From Streptomyces noursei ATCC 11455 (GTDB lineage Bacteria > Actinomycetota > Actinomycetes > Streptomycetales > Streptomycetaceae), in assembly GCF_001704275.1 (NCBI RefSeq), contig NZ_CP011533.1, positions 7,006,001 through 7,070,000 of the forward strand: a DNA stretch of 64,000 bases. The letters run 5' to 3'. Shown piece by piece: positions 18,472 to 27,498 of the stretch. How positions within the stretch are numbered: position 1 is the stretch's first letter; each line of letters starts with the position of its first letter. A program made the position numbers and the translations under genes. The notes under the pieces are model-generated. The model did no database searches and was not told the origin of the DNA. It saw nothing but the letters and a program-made list of their open reading frames with translations.

Positions 18472-19362
18472 TTAGTCGGGGGCGACGGCCGTCCGGGCTA
18501 CGGGCTCCGCGTCGGCGGCCGCGGCCTCGGTGGCCTCGGCGGTCTTGGCCTCGGCGGGCGCGGCGTCCGCGGGCTCGGCCGGCTCGGCCGCTCCGGCGCC
18601 CTCCGCCTCCTTGGCCGCAGCGGCCAGCCGGTCGCGGCGCTCCCGACGGACCAGGACGACCCAGCCGACCGGCACCGCCGCGGCGAACAGCCACCACTGG
18701 ATCGCGTACGCCATGTGCGGGCCGATGGAGCTGTAGTCCGGCTCGGGCACCTGCTCGGGGGTGTCGCTCTTGGGCGCGGTCTGCTCGATGTAGCCGCCGA
18801 GCATCGGCCGGCCCACCCGCTTCGCCTGCTCCGTGCTGTTGATCAGCATGACCTGGCGCGGCGGCAGGCCCCTGGTGTCCTTGATGCCGCTGGCCGCGGT
18901 GGTCTCGTCGGCCATCATCCGGCCGGTGACCGTGACGGTGCCCTTGGGGGCGGCCGGCACCCGCGGGAACTTGGTGAGGTCGTTGCCGGCCGCGATCCAG
19001 CCGCGGTTGACCAGCACGGCGTCGCCGTTGCCCAGCACCAGCGGCGTCAGGACGTAGTAGCCGATGGACTGCTCGTCGGCGGCGGTGCGCTGGCGGACCA
19101 CGACCTCGTGCGCGGTGTCGTAGCTTCCGGTGGCGGTGACCTGGCGCCACATGTCGCCGTGCGGCAGCGTCCGGCCGACGGCCGCCAGCTCGGTCACCGG
19201 GACCGGGGTGGCGTGCACGTTGTGCTCGATCTGCGCGTTCTGCGCGACCTTGTGCTGATGGCGGTGGTACTGCCAGAACCCCAGCTTGATCATGACGGGG
19301 ATCAGGACGAGGCCCAAGAGGGTGAGGATCACCCACTGCCGGGTCAACAGGAAGCGGTACAC
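18472..19362 (-). CDS. SURF1 family cytochrome oxidase assembly protein
   Basis: A 296-aa membrane protein with the SURF1 plan: one helix at the N terminus (about residues 9-30), a large extracytoplasmic domain with LGFWQYHRHQHK, VLVNRGWI and a second helix near residue 230 (HMAYAIQWWLFAAAVPVGWVV). SURF1 helps haem a insertion in cytochrome c oxidase. The tail is a long Ala/Glu-rich disordered stretch. GTG at 19362 begins VYRFLLTRQWVI. It heads the SURF1-GH15-SDR operon with a 29-nt gap. Confidence 0.88.
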   Translation of the reverse strand: MYRFLLTRQWVILTLLGLVLIPVMIKLGFWQYHRHQHKVAQNAQIEHNVHATPVPVTELAAVGRTLPHGDMWRQVTATGSYDTAHEVVVRQRTAADEQSIGYYVLTPLVLGNGDAVLVNRGWIAAGNDLTKFPRVPAAPKGTVTVTGRMMADETTAASGIKDTRGLPPRQVMLINSTEQAKRVGRPMLGGYIEQTAPKSDTPEQVPEPDYSSIGPHMAYAIQWWLFAAAVPVGWVVLVRRERRDRLAAAAKEAEGAGAAEPAEPADAAPAEAKTAEATEAAAADAEPVARTAVAPD

Positions 19363-19478
19363 GGCAGCGACGGTACCTGGCGCTCCCGGACGCCCCGCCC
19401 GCGGGTCCCCCGGCGGCGACCGGCACCGGCCCCGCCGGGGGACCGGACACCGCCGTGCCGCCGCGATGCGGACCGGCG

Positions 19479-19712
19479 TCAGACCCGGTCGACGATGCCC
19501 ACCCGCCCCGCCGAGCGGGCGCAGTGCGCCCCGCAGTACCACTGGCCCTCGGCCTCCACGCCCTGCCCGATGATCTGCACCCGGCAGTGCTCGCAGATCG
19601 GCGCCATGCGGTGGATCGCGCAGGCGAAGCAGTCGAAGACGTGCACCGCGCCCTGCGCGTGCACCTCGAACGTCATGCCGTAGTCGTTTCCGCAGACCTC
19701 ACAACGTGCCAT
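19479..19712 (-). CDS. Small zinc-ribbon protein
   Basis: A 77-aa protein with several Cys pairs: CEVCGNDYG at the start, FDCFACAIHRMAPICEHC in the middle and WYCGAHC near the end, enough to bind two zinc ions. The ATG at 19712 starts MARCEVCG; the longer frame to 19739 adds a poorly composed extension. Such proteins are common and uncharacterised in actinobacteria. It precedes SURF1 on the same strand with a 116-nt gap. Confidence 0.75.
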   Translation of the reverse strand: MARCEVCGNDYGMTFEVHAQGAVHVFDCFACAIHRMAPICEHCRVQIIGQGVEAEGQWYCGAHCARSAGRVGIVDRV

Positions 19713-19775
19713 GCGCCACAGACTGCGGGCGGGGCCCACCCGGGGCGAGGCGGCGCCGGGTGTGTTGGCCGGGCT

Positions 19776-20819
19776 TCACCCGGACGACGGTGCCGGGGCT
19801 GCCGGCCGGACGTCCTGGAGCAGCTGCATGAACGCCGCCTCGTCGACGACGGCCGTGCCGAACGTGGTGGCCTTGACCGTCTTGGACGTCCGGGCCTCCG
19901 GGTCGTTGGTCACCAGCAGGCTCGTCAGCCGGGACACGCTCGTCGCCACGTGCAGTCCGGCCTCGATCGCCCGGTCCTCCAGCAGCTCGCGGTCCACGGA
20001 GGTGTCGCCCGAGAAGGCGACCCGCATGCCCTGGACGAGCCGGCCGCCGGGCTCGTAGCGCCCCGGGTTGGGGTACGGGCAGGCCGGGCGCTTGCGGGCC
20101 GGCCGCCAGGTGCCGGGGCGGTAGGACGAGCCGGTGGGGTGCGAGCGGGGCGCGGGGGCGTCCGACCACTCCGTCAGCGGCTGGCAGGTCAGCAGCGGCA
20201 GCCGGACGTTCGTCTGCGCGGCCCGGCGCAGGCTGGGGCGGAACGCCTCAGACAGCACCCGGGCGTCGTCCAGGGCGTGGTGGGCGCGCTCCTGTATGAC
20301 GCCGAAGTGCGCGGCGAGGGACTCCAACTTGTGGTTGGGCAGCGGCAGGCACAGCTCCTTGGACAGCGCGATGGTGCACAGCCGCTGGCGCACCGGGGCG
20401 ACCGCGGCGGCGCGGGCGTACTCCCGGGCCAGCATCGACCAGTCGAACATGGCGTTGTGCGCGACCAGCACCCGGTCCGCCAGCCGCGCCGACAGCTCCG
20501 GCACGATCTCGGGGAAGAGCGGCGCGTCCGCCAGCACCTCGCTCGTCAGACCGTGGATCCAGACCGGTCCGGGATCGCGCTGGGGGTTGACGAGGGTGTA
20601 CCAGGAGTCTTGGAACTCGCCCTGGGCGTCGAGTTGGTACACGGCGGCGGAGATGATCCGGTCGTCGCGGGCCAGGCCGGTGGTCTCGACGTCGACCACC
20701 GCGTATCCCTGGGGATACCCGGTCGGCCAGTCGGCCGGCGGCGTCTGCGGGCCCGGCTGCCGGCCGATCTTCGGCGCGATCGAGGGGGCGGCTGCGCTGC
20801 GGTCTTCGAGCATGGTCAT
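19776..20819 (-). CDS. DEDDh 3'-5' exonuclease with C-terminal BRCT domain
   Basis: A 347-aa protein. The N-terminal exonuclease domain has ExoI VVDVETTGLARDDRI near residue 42, ExoII LVAHNAMFDWSML near 118 and ExoIII HHALDDARVL near 178, the DEDDh residues of DNA polymerase III epsilon-like enzymes. The C-terminal about 85 residues form a BRCT domain (LVQGMRVAFSGDTSVDRELL, TSLLVTNDPEARTSK), which usually binds phosphoproteins or DNA ends. It is likely a repair or proofreading nuclease. Starts at 20819 and 20813 are both possible; neither has a clear ribosome site. Confidence 0.85.
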   Translation of the reverse strand: MTMLEDRSAAAPSIAPKIGRQPGPQTPPADWPTGYPQGYAVVDVETTGLARDDRIISAAVYQLDAQGEFQDSWYTLVNPQRDPGPVWIHGLTSEVLADAPLFPEIVPELSARLADRVLVAHNAMFDWSMLAREYARAAAVAPVRQRLCTIALSKELCLPLPNHKLESLAAHFGVIQERAHHALDDARVLSEAFRPSLRRAAQTNVRLPLLTCQPLTEWSDAPAPRSHPTGSSYRPGTWRPARKRPACPYPNPGRYEPGGRLVQGMRVAFSGDTSVDRELLEDRAIEAGLHVATSVSRLTSLLVTNDPEARTSKTVKATTFGTAVVDEAAFMQLLQDVRPAAPAPSSG

Positions 20820-20985
20820 TGAGGATACGGGCCGGCACCGACAGCCACCGCATCGCCGGGGCACATCCGGCCGGGCCGCCGCGCGCCACCGTGTCCGCGG
20901 GACGGCCGCGGGACGGCCGCGGTACGGCCTCGGGACGGCCGGACGGGGCCGTCCGGAGCCCGTGCCCCGGCCCGCACGCCGGCTC

Positions 20986-21618
20986 TCACGCCGGCCTTCG
21001 GTCCGGCCCCAGCAGTGACGAGACCAGCGCCTCCAGGGAGACCAGGAAGAGCCGTTCGGCGTCGGCCGGTGCGGCCAGGGCGCGGGCCAGTGCCGGGTCC
21101 TGCCCGGCGGCGGGGGAGTCCCACAGCTCGCGCTCGCTGGGGTGCTGGGCGGGCGACCGGGCGCGGTTGCGGTCCACCAGGACCGAGCCGACGACCAGGA
21201 ACTGCACGGCGCGCACCGCCTCGGCGGCGAGCTCCCCGCGCAGCCCGGCCGCGTGCACCTCGTGGACCAGCGCCTGCTGCGCGGGCAGGAACATCCGCTC
21301 GGTCAGCCCGCGTTCGTGCACCATCGCGATCAGGTGCGGGCGCTCGCCGAGCGCCGTGCGCAGCGCGCGGGCCACCGAGACGACGCGCGCCCGCGGCGTG
21401 CCACCGGTCGGCCGGATCTCGCCCATCTCCTGGAGGGTGCGGGCCACCAGCGCGTCCAGCAGGGACTCGCGGTTGCCGACGTGCCAGTAGATGGAGGTGA
21501 CGGCGGTGCCGAGTTCGGTGGCGAGCCGGCGCATGGTCAGGGTCTCCGGGCCGTGCGCCCGGACCAGCCGGGCGGCCGTCGCCAGGACCTCTTCACCGGT
21601 CAGCGCACTGCGTGTCAT
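20986..21618 (-). CDS. TetR family transcriptional regulator
   Basis: A 210-aa repressor-type protein with the TetR N-terminal HTH (LTMRRLATELGTAVTSIYWHVGNRESLLDAL, residues about 26-56) and a TetR_C-like helical ligand domain. It is divergent from the decarboxylase-SDR-amidohydrolase operon across 126 nt that contain a clean 15-bp palindrome, so it most likely represses that operon and itself. The inducer is unknown, probably an intermediate of the pathway. Confidence 0.85.
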   Translation of the reverse strand: MTRSALTGEEVLATAARLVRAHGPETLTMRRLATELGTAVTSIYWHVGNRESLLDALVARTLQEMGEIRPTGGTPRARVVSVARALRTALGERPHLIAMVHERGLTERMFLPAQQALVHEVHAAGLRGELAAEAVRAVQFLVVGSVLVDRNRARSPAQHPSERELWDSPAAGQDPALARALAAPADAERLFLVSLEALVSSLLGPDRRPA

Positions 21619-21679
21619 AGCACCCCACTATCGCCCAACTCCGTTCGCTGCACGGCTCTTTACCCTTCATCGGAAGCGG

Positions 21680-21694
21680 TGTAACTGTGTTACA
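21680..21694. promoter_or_regulatory. Palindromic operator, TGTAAC-N3-GTTACA
   Basis: A perfect 6-bp inverted repeat, TGTAAC TGT GTTACA, sits in the divergent promoter region, about 62 nt before the TetR start and 50 nt before the decarboxylase start. It has the size and symmetry of a TetR-dimer site. Confidence 0.7.
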
Positions 21695-21744
21695 GACGCC
21701 TCGCACAACCCCCGCGCGTCACGGACGACGAAGGGTGGTACGCC

Positions 21745-22542
21745 ATGGCACGCATGCGTTACGGAGCCCGCACCGAGGCGGAGATCGCCGCGACCCGCGC
21801 CGCCGGCGCCCGGCTCCCCGACATCTGGTCCACCGGTGTGGTGGCCCTGTGGGAGACCGACCCGGACGCGGTCGCGGCCGTCCTCCCGCCTCCGCTCACG
21901 CCCACCGGACGCCCGCTGGTCCGGGCCACCATCAGCACCGTCAACCTGCCCGGCTATCCGCTGGGCGCCGGCTCGGTCGCGGTCGCGGCCGCCCACGACG
22001 GCACCGAGGGCTGGTATCCGCTGGTCATGCCGATGACCCACGAGCGGGCGCTGACCGGCGGCCGGGAGGTCTTCGGCGAGCCCAAGAAGCTCGGCGAGGT
22101 CACCGTGGAGCGCGACGGTCTGACCATCCGCGCCGCCCTCGCCCGGCACGGCATCGCCTTCGTGGAGGTGCGCGGCGCGGTCGGCGGCCAGCTGCCGCCG
22201 CCGGCACCGGAGACCCGGACCGACTTCTACTTCAAGTTCCTGCCCGCCGTGGACGGTTCGGGCTTCGACGGCGACCCGCTCCTGGTGCACTGCCGGCGCA
22301 CCGAGAAGGTCCGCACGCTGGAGCGGATCACCGGCGACGTGGTGCTGCGGGAGTCGATGTACGACCCCGTCGCCGACCTCCCGGTGCAGGCCCTGGTCGG
22401 GATCACCCTGGGCGAGAAGACCTCCGACCAGAGCGGCGAGGTCGTCCGGCGGGTCCCCGCCGAATCCCTGCTGCCCTACGTCCACCAGCGCTACGACGAC
22501 CCGCGGCAGGTCCTGGACGCCCCGCCGGAAGGGAGCGTCTGA
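21745..22542 (+). CDS. Acetoacetate decarboxylase family protein
   Basis: A 265-aa protein with the acetoacetate decarboxylase fold. The motif GEPKKLGEV near residue 111 holds the Lys pair that forms the Schiff base in true decarboxylases, and HERALTGGREVFG precedes it. Many family members in catabolic clusters act on other beta-keto or dienoate substrates. GAAGGG lies upstream of the ATG at 21745. The stop shares one base with the next start (TGATG), so it is the first gene of a coupled four-gene operon. Confidence 0.85.
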   Translation: MARMRYGARTEAEIAATRAAGARLPDIWSTGVVALWETDPDAVAAVLPPPLTPTGRPLVRATISTVNLPGYPLGAGSVAVAAAHDGTEGWYPLVMPMTHERALTGGREVFGEPKKLGEVTVERDGLTIRAALARHGIAFVEVRGAVGGQLPPPAPETRTDFYFKFLPAVDGSGFDGDPLLVHCRRTEKVRTLERITGDVVLRESMYDPVADLPVQALVGITLGEKTSDQSGEVVRRVPAESLLPYVHQRYDDPRQVLDAPPEGSV

Positions 22543-23432
22543 TGGAGCTGCGGGCCGGGCAGGTCGCGGTGGTCACCGGCGCGGCGAGCGGCATCGGCCG
22601 GGCGATGGCCCGCCGCTTCGCCGCCGAGGGCCTGAAGGTCGTCCTCGCCGACGTCGAGGAGGGTCCGCTGCGCGCCGCCGCCGGCGAACTCGCCGCGGAC
22701 GGCGTCGAGTTGCTGGCGCGCACCGTGGACGTCGGCGTACGGGAGGAGGTCGAGGCGCTGGCCGGCGCCGCGTACGAGACCTTCGGCGCCGTCCACGTGC
22801 TCTGCAACAACGCCGGGGTGGGCTCCGGCGCCGAGGGGCGGATGTGGGAGCACGACCCCAGCGACTGGCGGTGGGCGTTCGAGGTCAACGTCTGGGGCGT
22901 CTTCCACGGCGTCCAGTGCTTCCTGCCCCGGATGCTGGCCTCCGGGGAGCCGGGGCACGTCGTCAACACCTCCTCCACGGACGGCGGGATCGCGCCGCTG
23001 CCCACCGCCTCCGTCTACGCCGTCACCAAGGCCGCCGTGGTGACCCTGACCGAGTCCCTGTACGCGCACCTGGCGGCCGAGGGCGCCCCCGTCGGGGCGT
23101 CGGTGCTCTTCCCCGGCCCGCACATGCTGCGCACCGGCCTGTGGGAGTCGCACCGCAACCGGCCCGCACGGCACGCCAAGTCCCGCCCCCGCAGGACGCC
23201 CTACCGCACCCTCGTGGCGTGGGAGGCGGCCATGAAGGAGGCCGGGCAGGAGGTGGCGTTCACGCCCGTCGAGGACGTCGCCGAGCAGGTCGTGGCCGGC
23301 ATCCGGGCCGGCCGCTTCTGGCTGCTGCCGCCCAGCGCGCACACCGACGCACAGATCCGGGCGCGGGCGCGGTCCCAGCTGGACCGCACCGCCCCCACGT
23401 ACCTGGAGCACTTCATCCTCGACGACGAGTGA
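22542..23432 (+). CDS. SDR family oxidoreductase
   Basis: A 296-aa classical SDR: TGAASGIGRA near residue 13, the NNAG motif (LCNNAGVGSG) near 88, catalytic Ser in VNTSSTDGG near 148 and YAVTK near 162. The long C-terminal extension (after about residue 205) narrows the substrate site in this subgroup. The ATG at 22542 overlaps the decarboxylase stop by one base. In this cluster it probably oxidises or reduces an alcohol/ketone intermediate next to the decarboxylation step. Confidence 0.87.
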   Translation: MELRAGQVAVVTGAASGIGRAMARRFAAEGLKVVLADVEEGPLRAAAGELAADGVELLARTVDVGVREEVEALAGAAYETFGAVHVLCNNAGVGSGAEGRMWEHDPSDWRWAFEVNVWGVFHGVQCFLPRMLASGEPGHVVNTSSTDGGIAPLPTASVYAVTKAAVVTLTESLYAHLAAEGAPVGASVLFPGPHMLRTGLWESHRNRPARHAKSRPRRTPYRTLVAWEAAMKEAGQEVAFTPVEDVAEQVVAGIRAGRFWLLPPSAHTDAQIRARARSQLDRTAPTYLEHFILDDE

Positions 23433-23441
23433 GGGACCGCC

Positions 23442-24794
23442 ATGAGCGACCCGTACCAGGACCCCGCCGCACCGCGCCCCGCCCCACCGGGCGGCGGCCC
23501 CGCGGACCCCGGGTCCCAGGACCCCTACCTGATCATCTCCTCGGACTGCCACGCCGGACTGCCCACCGAGGAGTACCGCCCCTATCTGGAGCGTCGCTTC
23601 CACCGGGCCTTCGACGACTTCCTGGCCGGCCGGGACGCCCGGCGCGCGGCCATGACCCGGCTCGGCGTCCGCAACGAGACCTTCGCCACCCGGTGGTTCG
23701 TGGACCACGAGGAGGGGCTGCGCGGCGGCTGGGACCCGGTGCGGCGGGCCAAGGAGCTCGACGGCGACGGGGTGGCCGCCGAGGTCGTCTTCCCCGACGC
23801 GGACGCCGTGGACAGCTCGACCGCCGCGCCCTTCGGCGTCGGCCTCGGCCTGTCCGGCGACCAGGACCCGGAACTGGGCATGGCCGGCGCCCGGGCCCAC
23901 AACCGCTGGCTCGCGGAGTTCTGCGCCACCGACCCCGAACGGCACTGCGGCGTCGCGCTGTTGCCCGTCACCGGCGAGGTCGACACCGTCGTCGCCGAGC
24001 TGCACCGGGCCCGCGACGACGGCCTGGGCGCCCTGATGGTCCCCGCCATGTGGGGCGCCGGCGCCCCCTACCACGACCGGCGCTACGACCCGGTGTGGGC
24101 CGCCGCGGCCGAGGCCGGGATGCCGGTGGTCACCCACTCCGGCGCCGCCCCGCGCGAGGAGTACGGCGACCACCTCGGCATCTTCGTCAGCGAGGTGACC
24201 TGGTGGCCGGCCCGCCCGCTGTGGTTCCTGCTCTGGTCCGGGGTCTTCGAACGCCACCCCGGCCTGCGCTTCGGCATCGCCGAGTCCGGCTGCTGGTGGC
24301 TGCCGAACCTGCTGTGGTTCATGGACCGGCTCTACCTTGGCGCGCACGGCGGCAAGAAGCTCTCCCCGTTCGCCGGGCTGAAGCGCCCGCCGCACGAGTA
24401 CCTCGACCGCAACGTCTTCGTCTGCGCCACCAACACCAAGCGCCGCGAACTGGCCCAGCGCTACGAGATCGGCGTCGGCAACATCCTCTGGGGCAGCGAC
24501 TTCCCGCACCCGGAGGGCACCTGGCCGCGCACCCGGGAGTGGCTGGCGAACACCTTCCACGACATCCCGGTCGACGAGACCCGCCGCATCCTCGGCACGT
24601 CCGCCGCCGAGGTCTTCGGCTTCGACCCGGCCCGGCTCGCCCCGCACGCCCGCCGCATCGGCCCCACCCCGGCGGAGCTGGGCCAGCCCGCCGACCAGGA
24701 ACCGGTCGCGGCGTCCTGGCGGCGCGCCCGCGAGACCGGCCGCCACTGGCTCACCGGACAGGACTTCCCGTACGTGGGGGTGACCCATGCCTGA
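23442..24794 (+). CDS. Amidohydrolase family metal-dependent hydrolase (first)
   Basis: A 450-aa amidohydrolase-2 type TIM-barrel protein. Metal ligands are suggested by SSDCHAGLP near residue 32 (the usual D/H-x-H is replaced by D-C-H), a mid-barrel VVTHSGAAPREEY and the C-terminal LWGSDFPHPEGTW near 352. This group includes aminocarboxymuconate-semialdehyde decarboxylase and gamma-resorcylate decarboxylase, so non-hydrolytic decarboxylation is as likely as hydrolysis. A Pro-rich N-terminal tail of about 25 residues precedes the barrel. The end overlaps the second amidohydrolase by 8 nt. Confidence 0.85.
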   Translation: MSDPYQDPAAPRPAPPGGGPADPGSQDPYLIISSDCHAGLPTEEYRPYLERRFHRAFDDFLAGRDARRAAMTRLGVRNETFATRWFVDHEEGLRGGWDPVRRAKELDGDGVAAEVVFPDADAVDSSTAAPFGVGLGLSGDQDPELGMAGARAHNRWLAEFCATDPERHCGVALLPVTGEVDTVVAELHRARDDGLGALMVPAMWGAGAPYHDRRYDPVWAAAAEAGMPVVTHSGAAPREEYGDHLGIFVSEVTWWPARPLWFLLWSGVFERHPGLRFGIAESGCWWLPNLLWFMDRLYLGAHGGKKLSPFAGLKRPPHEYLDRNVFVCATNTKRRELAQRYEIGVGNILWGSDFPHPEGTWPRTREWLANTFHDIPVDETRRILGTSAAEVFGFDPARLAPHARRIGPTPAELGQPADQEPVAASWRRARETGRHWLTGQDFPYVGVTHA

Positions 24795-26049
24795 GAACAC
24801 CGCCGTGCCCGGCGCGCCCACCGACGCGCCCCGCTACACCGTCGTCTCCGCCGACTGCCACGCCGGCGCCGACCTCCTCGACTACCGCTCCTACCTCCCC
24901 TCCGGCCACCACGAGGCGTTCGACGCCTGGGCCGCCGGCTACGTCAACCCGCACGAGGACCTGCTCGCCGACACCGCCGACCGCAACTGGAACTCCGACC
25001 GGCGACTGGCCGAGCAGGAGGCCGACGGCATCGTCGCCGAGGTCGTCTTCCCCAACACCATCCCGCCGTTCTTCCCCAGCGCGTCCCTGATGGCGCCGCC
25101 GCCCACCCTCGCCGACTTCGCGCTGCGCTGGGCCGGCCTGCGCGCCCACAACCGGTGGCTGGCGGACTTCTGCGCCCAGGCCCCCGGCCGCCGCGCGGGC
25201 GTCGCCCAGATCCTCCTCAACGACGTCGACGAGGCGGTCCGCGAGGTCCGCCGCACCAAGGAAGCCGGCCTCACCGGCGGCATCATGCTCCCCGGCACCC
25301 CGCCCGGCTCCGGGCTGCCCGAACTCCACTCGCCGTACTACGACCCGCTGTGGGCGGTCTGCGCCGAACTCGGCGTGCCCGTCAACCACCACGGCGGTTC
25401 GGCCTCCCCGCCGCTCGGCGACGAACCGGCCGCCCGCGCGGTGTTCATGGTGGAGACCACGTGGTTCTCCCACCGGGCGCTGTGGCACCTCGTCTTCGGC
25501 GGCGTCTTCACCCGCCACCCGGGGCTGACCCTGGTACTGACCGAGCAGGGCTCCGGCTGGATCCCCGGCGTCCTCGACATGCTGGACTACTACCACGGCC
25601 GCCTGGTCGCCTCCGCCTCCCGCGCCACCACCGCGGAGTCCCGCTTCGGCGCCGGGCTGGCCGCCTCCCTGGACCGCACCCCCACCGAGATCTGGCACGC
25701 CAACTGCTATGTCGGCGCCAGCTTCATGCGCCCGCACGAGGTCCCGCTGCGCGACCGGATCGGCCTCGACAAGATCATGTGGGGCAGCGACTACCCTCAC
25801 GACGAGGGCACCCACCCGTACTCCCGGCACGCCCTGCGCGCCGCCTACGCCGGCCTTCCACCGGCCGAGATCGCCGCCATGACCGGCGGCAACGCCGCCC
25901 GCGTCTACGGCTTCGACCTCACCGCCCTCGACGCCGTCGCGGCCCGGGTGGGCCCCACGGTCACCGAGATCGCCGAACCACTGGAAACGGTCCCGCCGGA
26001 CGCGACGAGCCCGGCGTTCGCGCGGGGCGGTGCGGCGCGGGTGTGGTGA
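24787..26049 (+). CDS. Amidohydrolase family metal-dependent hydrolase (second)
   Basis: A 420-aa paralogue of the preceding protein with the same landmarks: VSADCHAGADLLDY near residue 19, NHHGGSASPPLG in the middle and IMWGSDYPHDEGTHPY near 327. It lacks the first protein's Pro-rich tail. The two are clearly different, so they probably perform successive steps or form a hetero-oligomer. It is the last gene of the operon. Tandem amidohydrolase-2 genes with an SDR and an ADC-like gene look like a ring-cleavage or side-chain degradation pathway; the substrate is unknown. Confidence 0.85.
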   Translation: MPENTAVPGAPTDAPRYTVVSADCHAGADLLDYRSYLPSGHHEAFDAWAAGYVNPHEDLLADTADRNWNSDRRLAEQEADGIVAEVVFPNTIPPFFPSASLMAPPPTLADFALRWAGLRAHNRWLADFCAQAPGRRAGVAQILLNDVDEAVREVRRTKEAGLTGGIMLPGTPPGSGLPELHSPYYDPLWAVCAELGVPVNHHGGSASPPLGDEPAARAVFMVETTWFSHRALWHLVFGGVFTRHPGLTLVLTEQGSGWIPGVLDMLDYYHGRLVASASRATTAESRFGAGLAASLDRTPTEIWHANCYVGASFMRPHEVPLRDRIGLDKIMWGSDYPHDEGTHPYSRHALRAAYAGLPPAEIAAMTGGNAARVYGFDLTALDAVAARVGPTVTEIAEPLETVPPDATSPAFARGGAARVW

Positions 26050-26176
26050 CGGGCCGCCGCTGCCCGCGATCACCACACTGATGTGGCGCGACAAGGCTGA
26101 AGGGGGTAATTTTCTCTTCCCGCATCGCCTGTTGCCGGGAAGATGACCCAACTCGACTGAATTCAGGGGGCGTTCG

Positions 26177-26614
26177 GTGATCCCAGAAGCGCTTGGCCAG
26201 CTCGCGGCGGCCGGCGGCACGGCACTGATCGGAGCGATGGCGACGGACGCGTGGCACTCGGTACGGACGGGCTTCGCCGAACTGCTCGGGCGCGGGGATC
26301 AGGGCCGTACGCAGGAGGCGGACCGCCGGCTGGAGAACGCGGCGGCCGCCCTCGCCCGCGCCGACGACGCGGAACGCGCGACCGTCGGCCGGTGGGAGGC
26401 CGAGCAGTGGGCGGGCGAACTGCACGCGCTGCTGGCCGAACGGCCGGACGCCGCGGAACGGCTGCGTGAACTGGTGGCCCTGGTACCCGCCGACGGCGGC
26501 CCGGCGGCCCGGCAGACCTTCGTACAGCACAACACCGCCCAGGCGGGCGGCACCCAGAACATCCTCCAGAGCGGCACCATCAACGTCCACCCCGGCCCCC
26601 AGAACGCCGGATGA
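26177..26614 (+). CDS. Conserved hypothetical protein with Asn/Gln/Gly-rich C-terminal tail
   Basis: A 145-aa protein of unknown function. The N-terminal half (GGTALIGAMATDAWHSVRTG) is followed by a charged helical region rich in Ala, Glu and Arg (residues about 45-95). The C-terminal 30 residues switch to a turn-forming stretch, HNTAQAGGTQNILQSG then TINVHPGPQNAG, of the kind found at the ends of many Streptomyces hypothetical proteins. A similar stretch opens the next protein. The GTG start at 26177 follows GGGGGCG. It overlaps the next gene by 4 nt (ATGA), so the two are co-translated. Confidence 0.7.
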   Translation: MIPEALGQLAAAGGTALIGAMATDAWHSVRTGFAELLGRGDQGRTQEADRRLENAAAALARADDAERATVGRWEAEQWAGELHALLAERPDAAERLRELVALVPADGGPAARQTFVQHNTAQAGGTQNILQSGTINVHPGPQNAG

Positions 26615-27498
26615 CGACCCCGGGGGCCCAGCACAACCGGGCCCAGGACGACGGCCGGCAGAACATCACCGGCAGCGGAGACGTCAACGACCGCTCCGAC
26701 AACCGGCAGTACACCTTCGTCACCCTCCCCGCGGAGCCGCCGCGACCGCCCCGCCCCCGACTGCTCCGGCCGGTGCCGCTGGTCGCGGGCGGGGTGCTGC
26801 TGGCCGCGGTGGCGTTCGCCCTGGGTGGCCAGAAGTGGTTCGGCGGGCCGGCCGGTGTGGCGGACACCGCGCAGTCGGACCCCATGGCAACGGCGCGGGG
26901 CGGCTCGGCCACGCCGCGGTCGAGCCGGCCGGCGGGCCCGTCCGGCACGGCGACGCCGACGGAACGGCCCTCGACGGCCGAGCCGTCCGGGCAGTCCGCC
27001 TCCGCGGAGCGGAAACGGCCCGCCCCGCCGTCGACGTCTGACTCCCCGCCACTTCAGGCGTCACCCATCAGCACGTATCCGCACACGGATGTCTACTGCG
27101 GGGACTGGCGTGGCTCGGGGGCCGGCGGTCTGGACATCAGCCCGTGTGTACAGGCCGTGGACCACAGGGGCACCGCACAGTTCGGGGTCAGGGTCCGCAA
27201 TACGCGGTCGGTACAGGCCGTGGTGTCCGTGGACGTCGCCTGGCTCCGGAAGGGGATGCTCAGGGAATGCGAGACGGGAAGCGCGCTGCGGCAACGCATC
27301 GTGATCAACCCGGACACGATCTGGTACAGCCCCCTGTCATGTTCGGCCGACGCCGTGGAGGGCTACGCGGTCCAGGCGGCCGCGTGGGCGGTCGCCGAGC
27401 CCGAAGCCGATGTCACCCTCCGGACGCGCGGAGACCGCCAGCTCTCGCCCACAGCCCAGATCAAGGCCGACGGCGCCGTGTCAAGGCAGCAGTCCTGA
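26611..27498 (+). CDS. Single-pass membrane protein with Asn/Gln-rich N terminus
   Basis: A 295-aa protein, unassigned. Residues 1-35 carry the turn-rich motif (HNRAQDDGRQNITGSGDVN) that mirrors the end of the preceding protein. A membrane helix follows at about 51-69 (VPLVAGGVLLAAVAFALGG), then a long Ser/Thr/Pro-rich linker to about 150 and an external globular domain with paired cysteines (VYCGDW, ISPCVQ, MLRECE, PLSCSA). The plan is a cytoplasmic tag, anchor, stalk and sensor or binding head. It ends with a polar tail (DGAVSRQQS). Confidence 0.7.
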   Translation: MTTPGAQHNRAQDDGRQNITGSGDVNDRSDNRQYTFVTLPAEPPRPPRPRLLRPVPLVAGGVLLAAVAFALGGQKWFGGPAGVADTAQSDPMATARGGSATPRSSRPAGPSGTATPTERPSTAEPSGQSASAERKRPAPPSTSDSPPLQASPISTYPHTDVYCGDWRGSGAGGLDISPCVQAVDHRGTAQFGVRVRNTRSVQAVVSVDVAWLRKGMLRECETGSALRQRIVINPDTIWYSPLSCSADAVEGYAVQAAAWAVAEPEADVTLRTRGDRQLSPTAQIKADGAVSRQQS

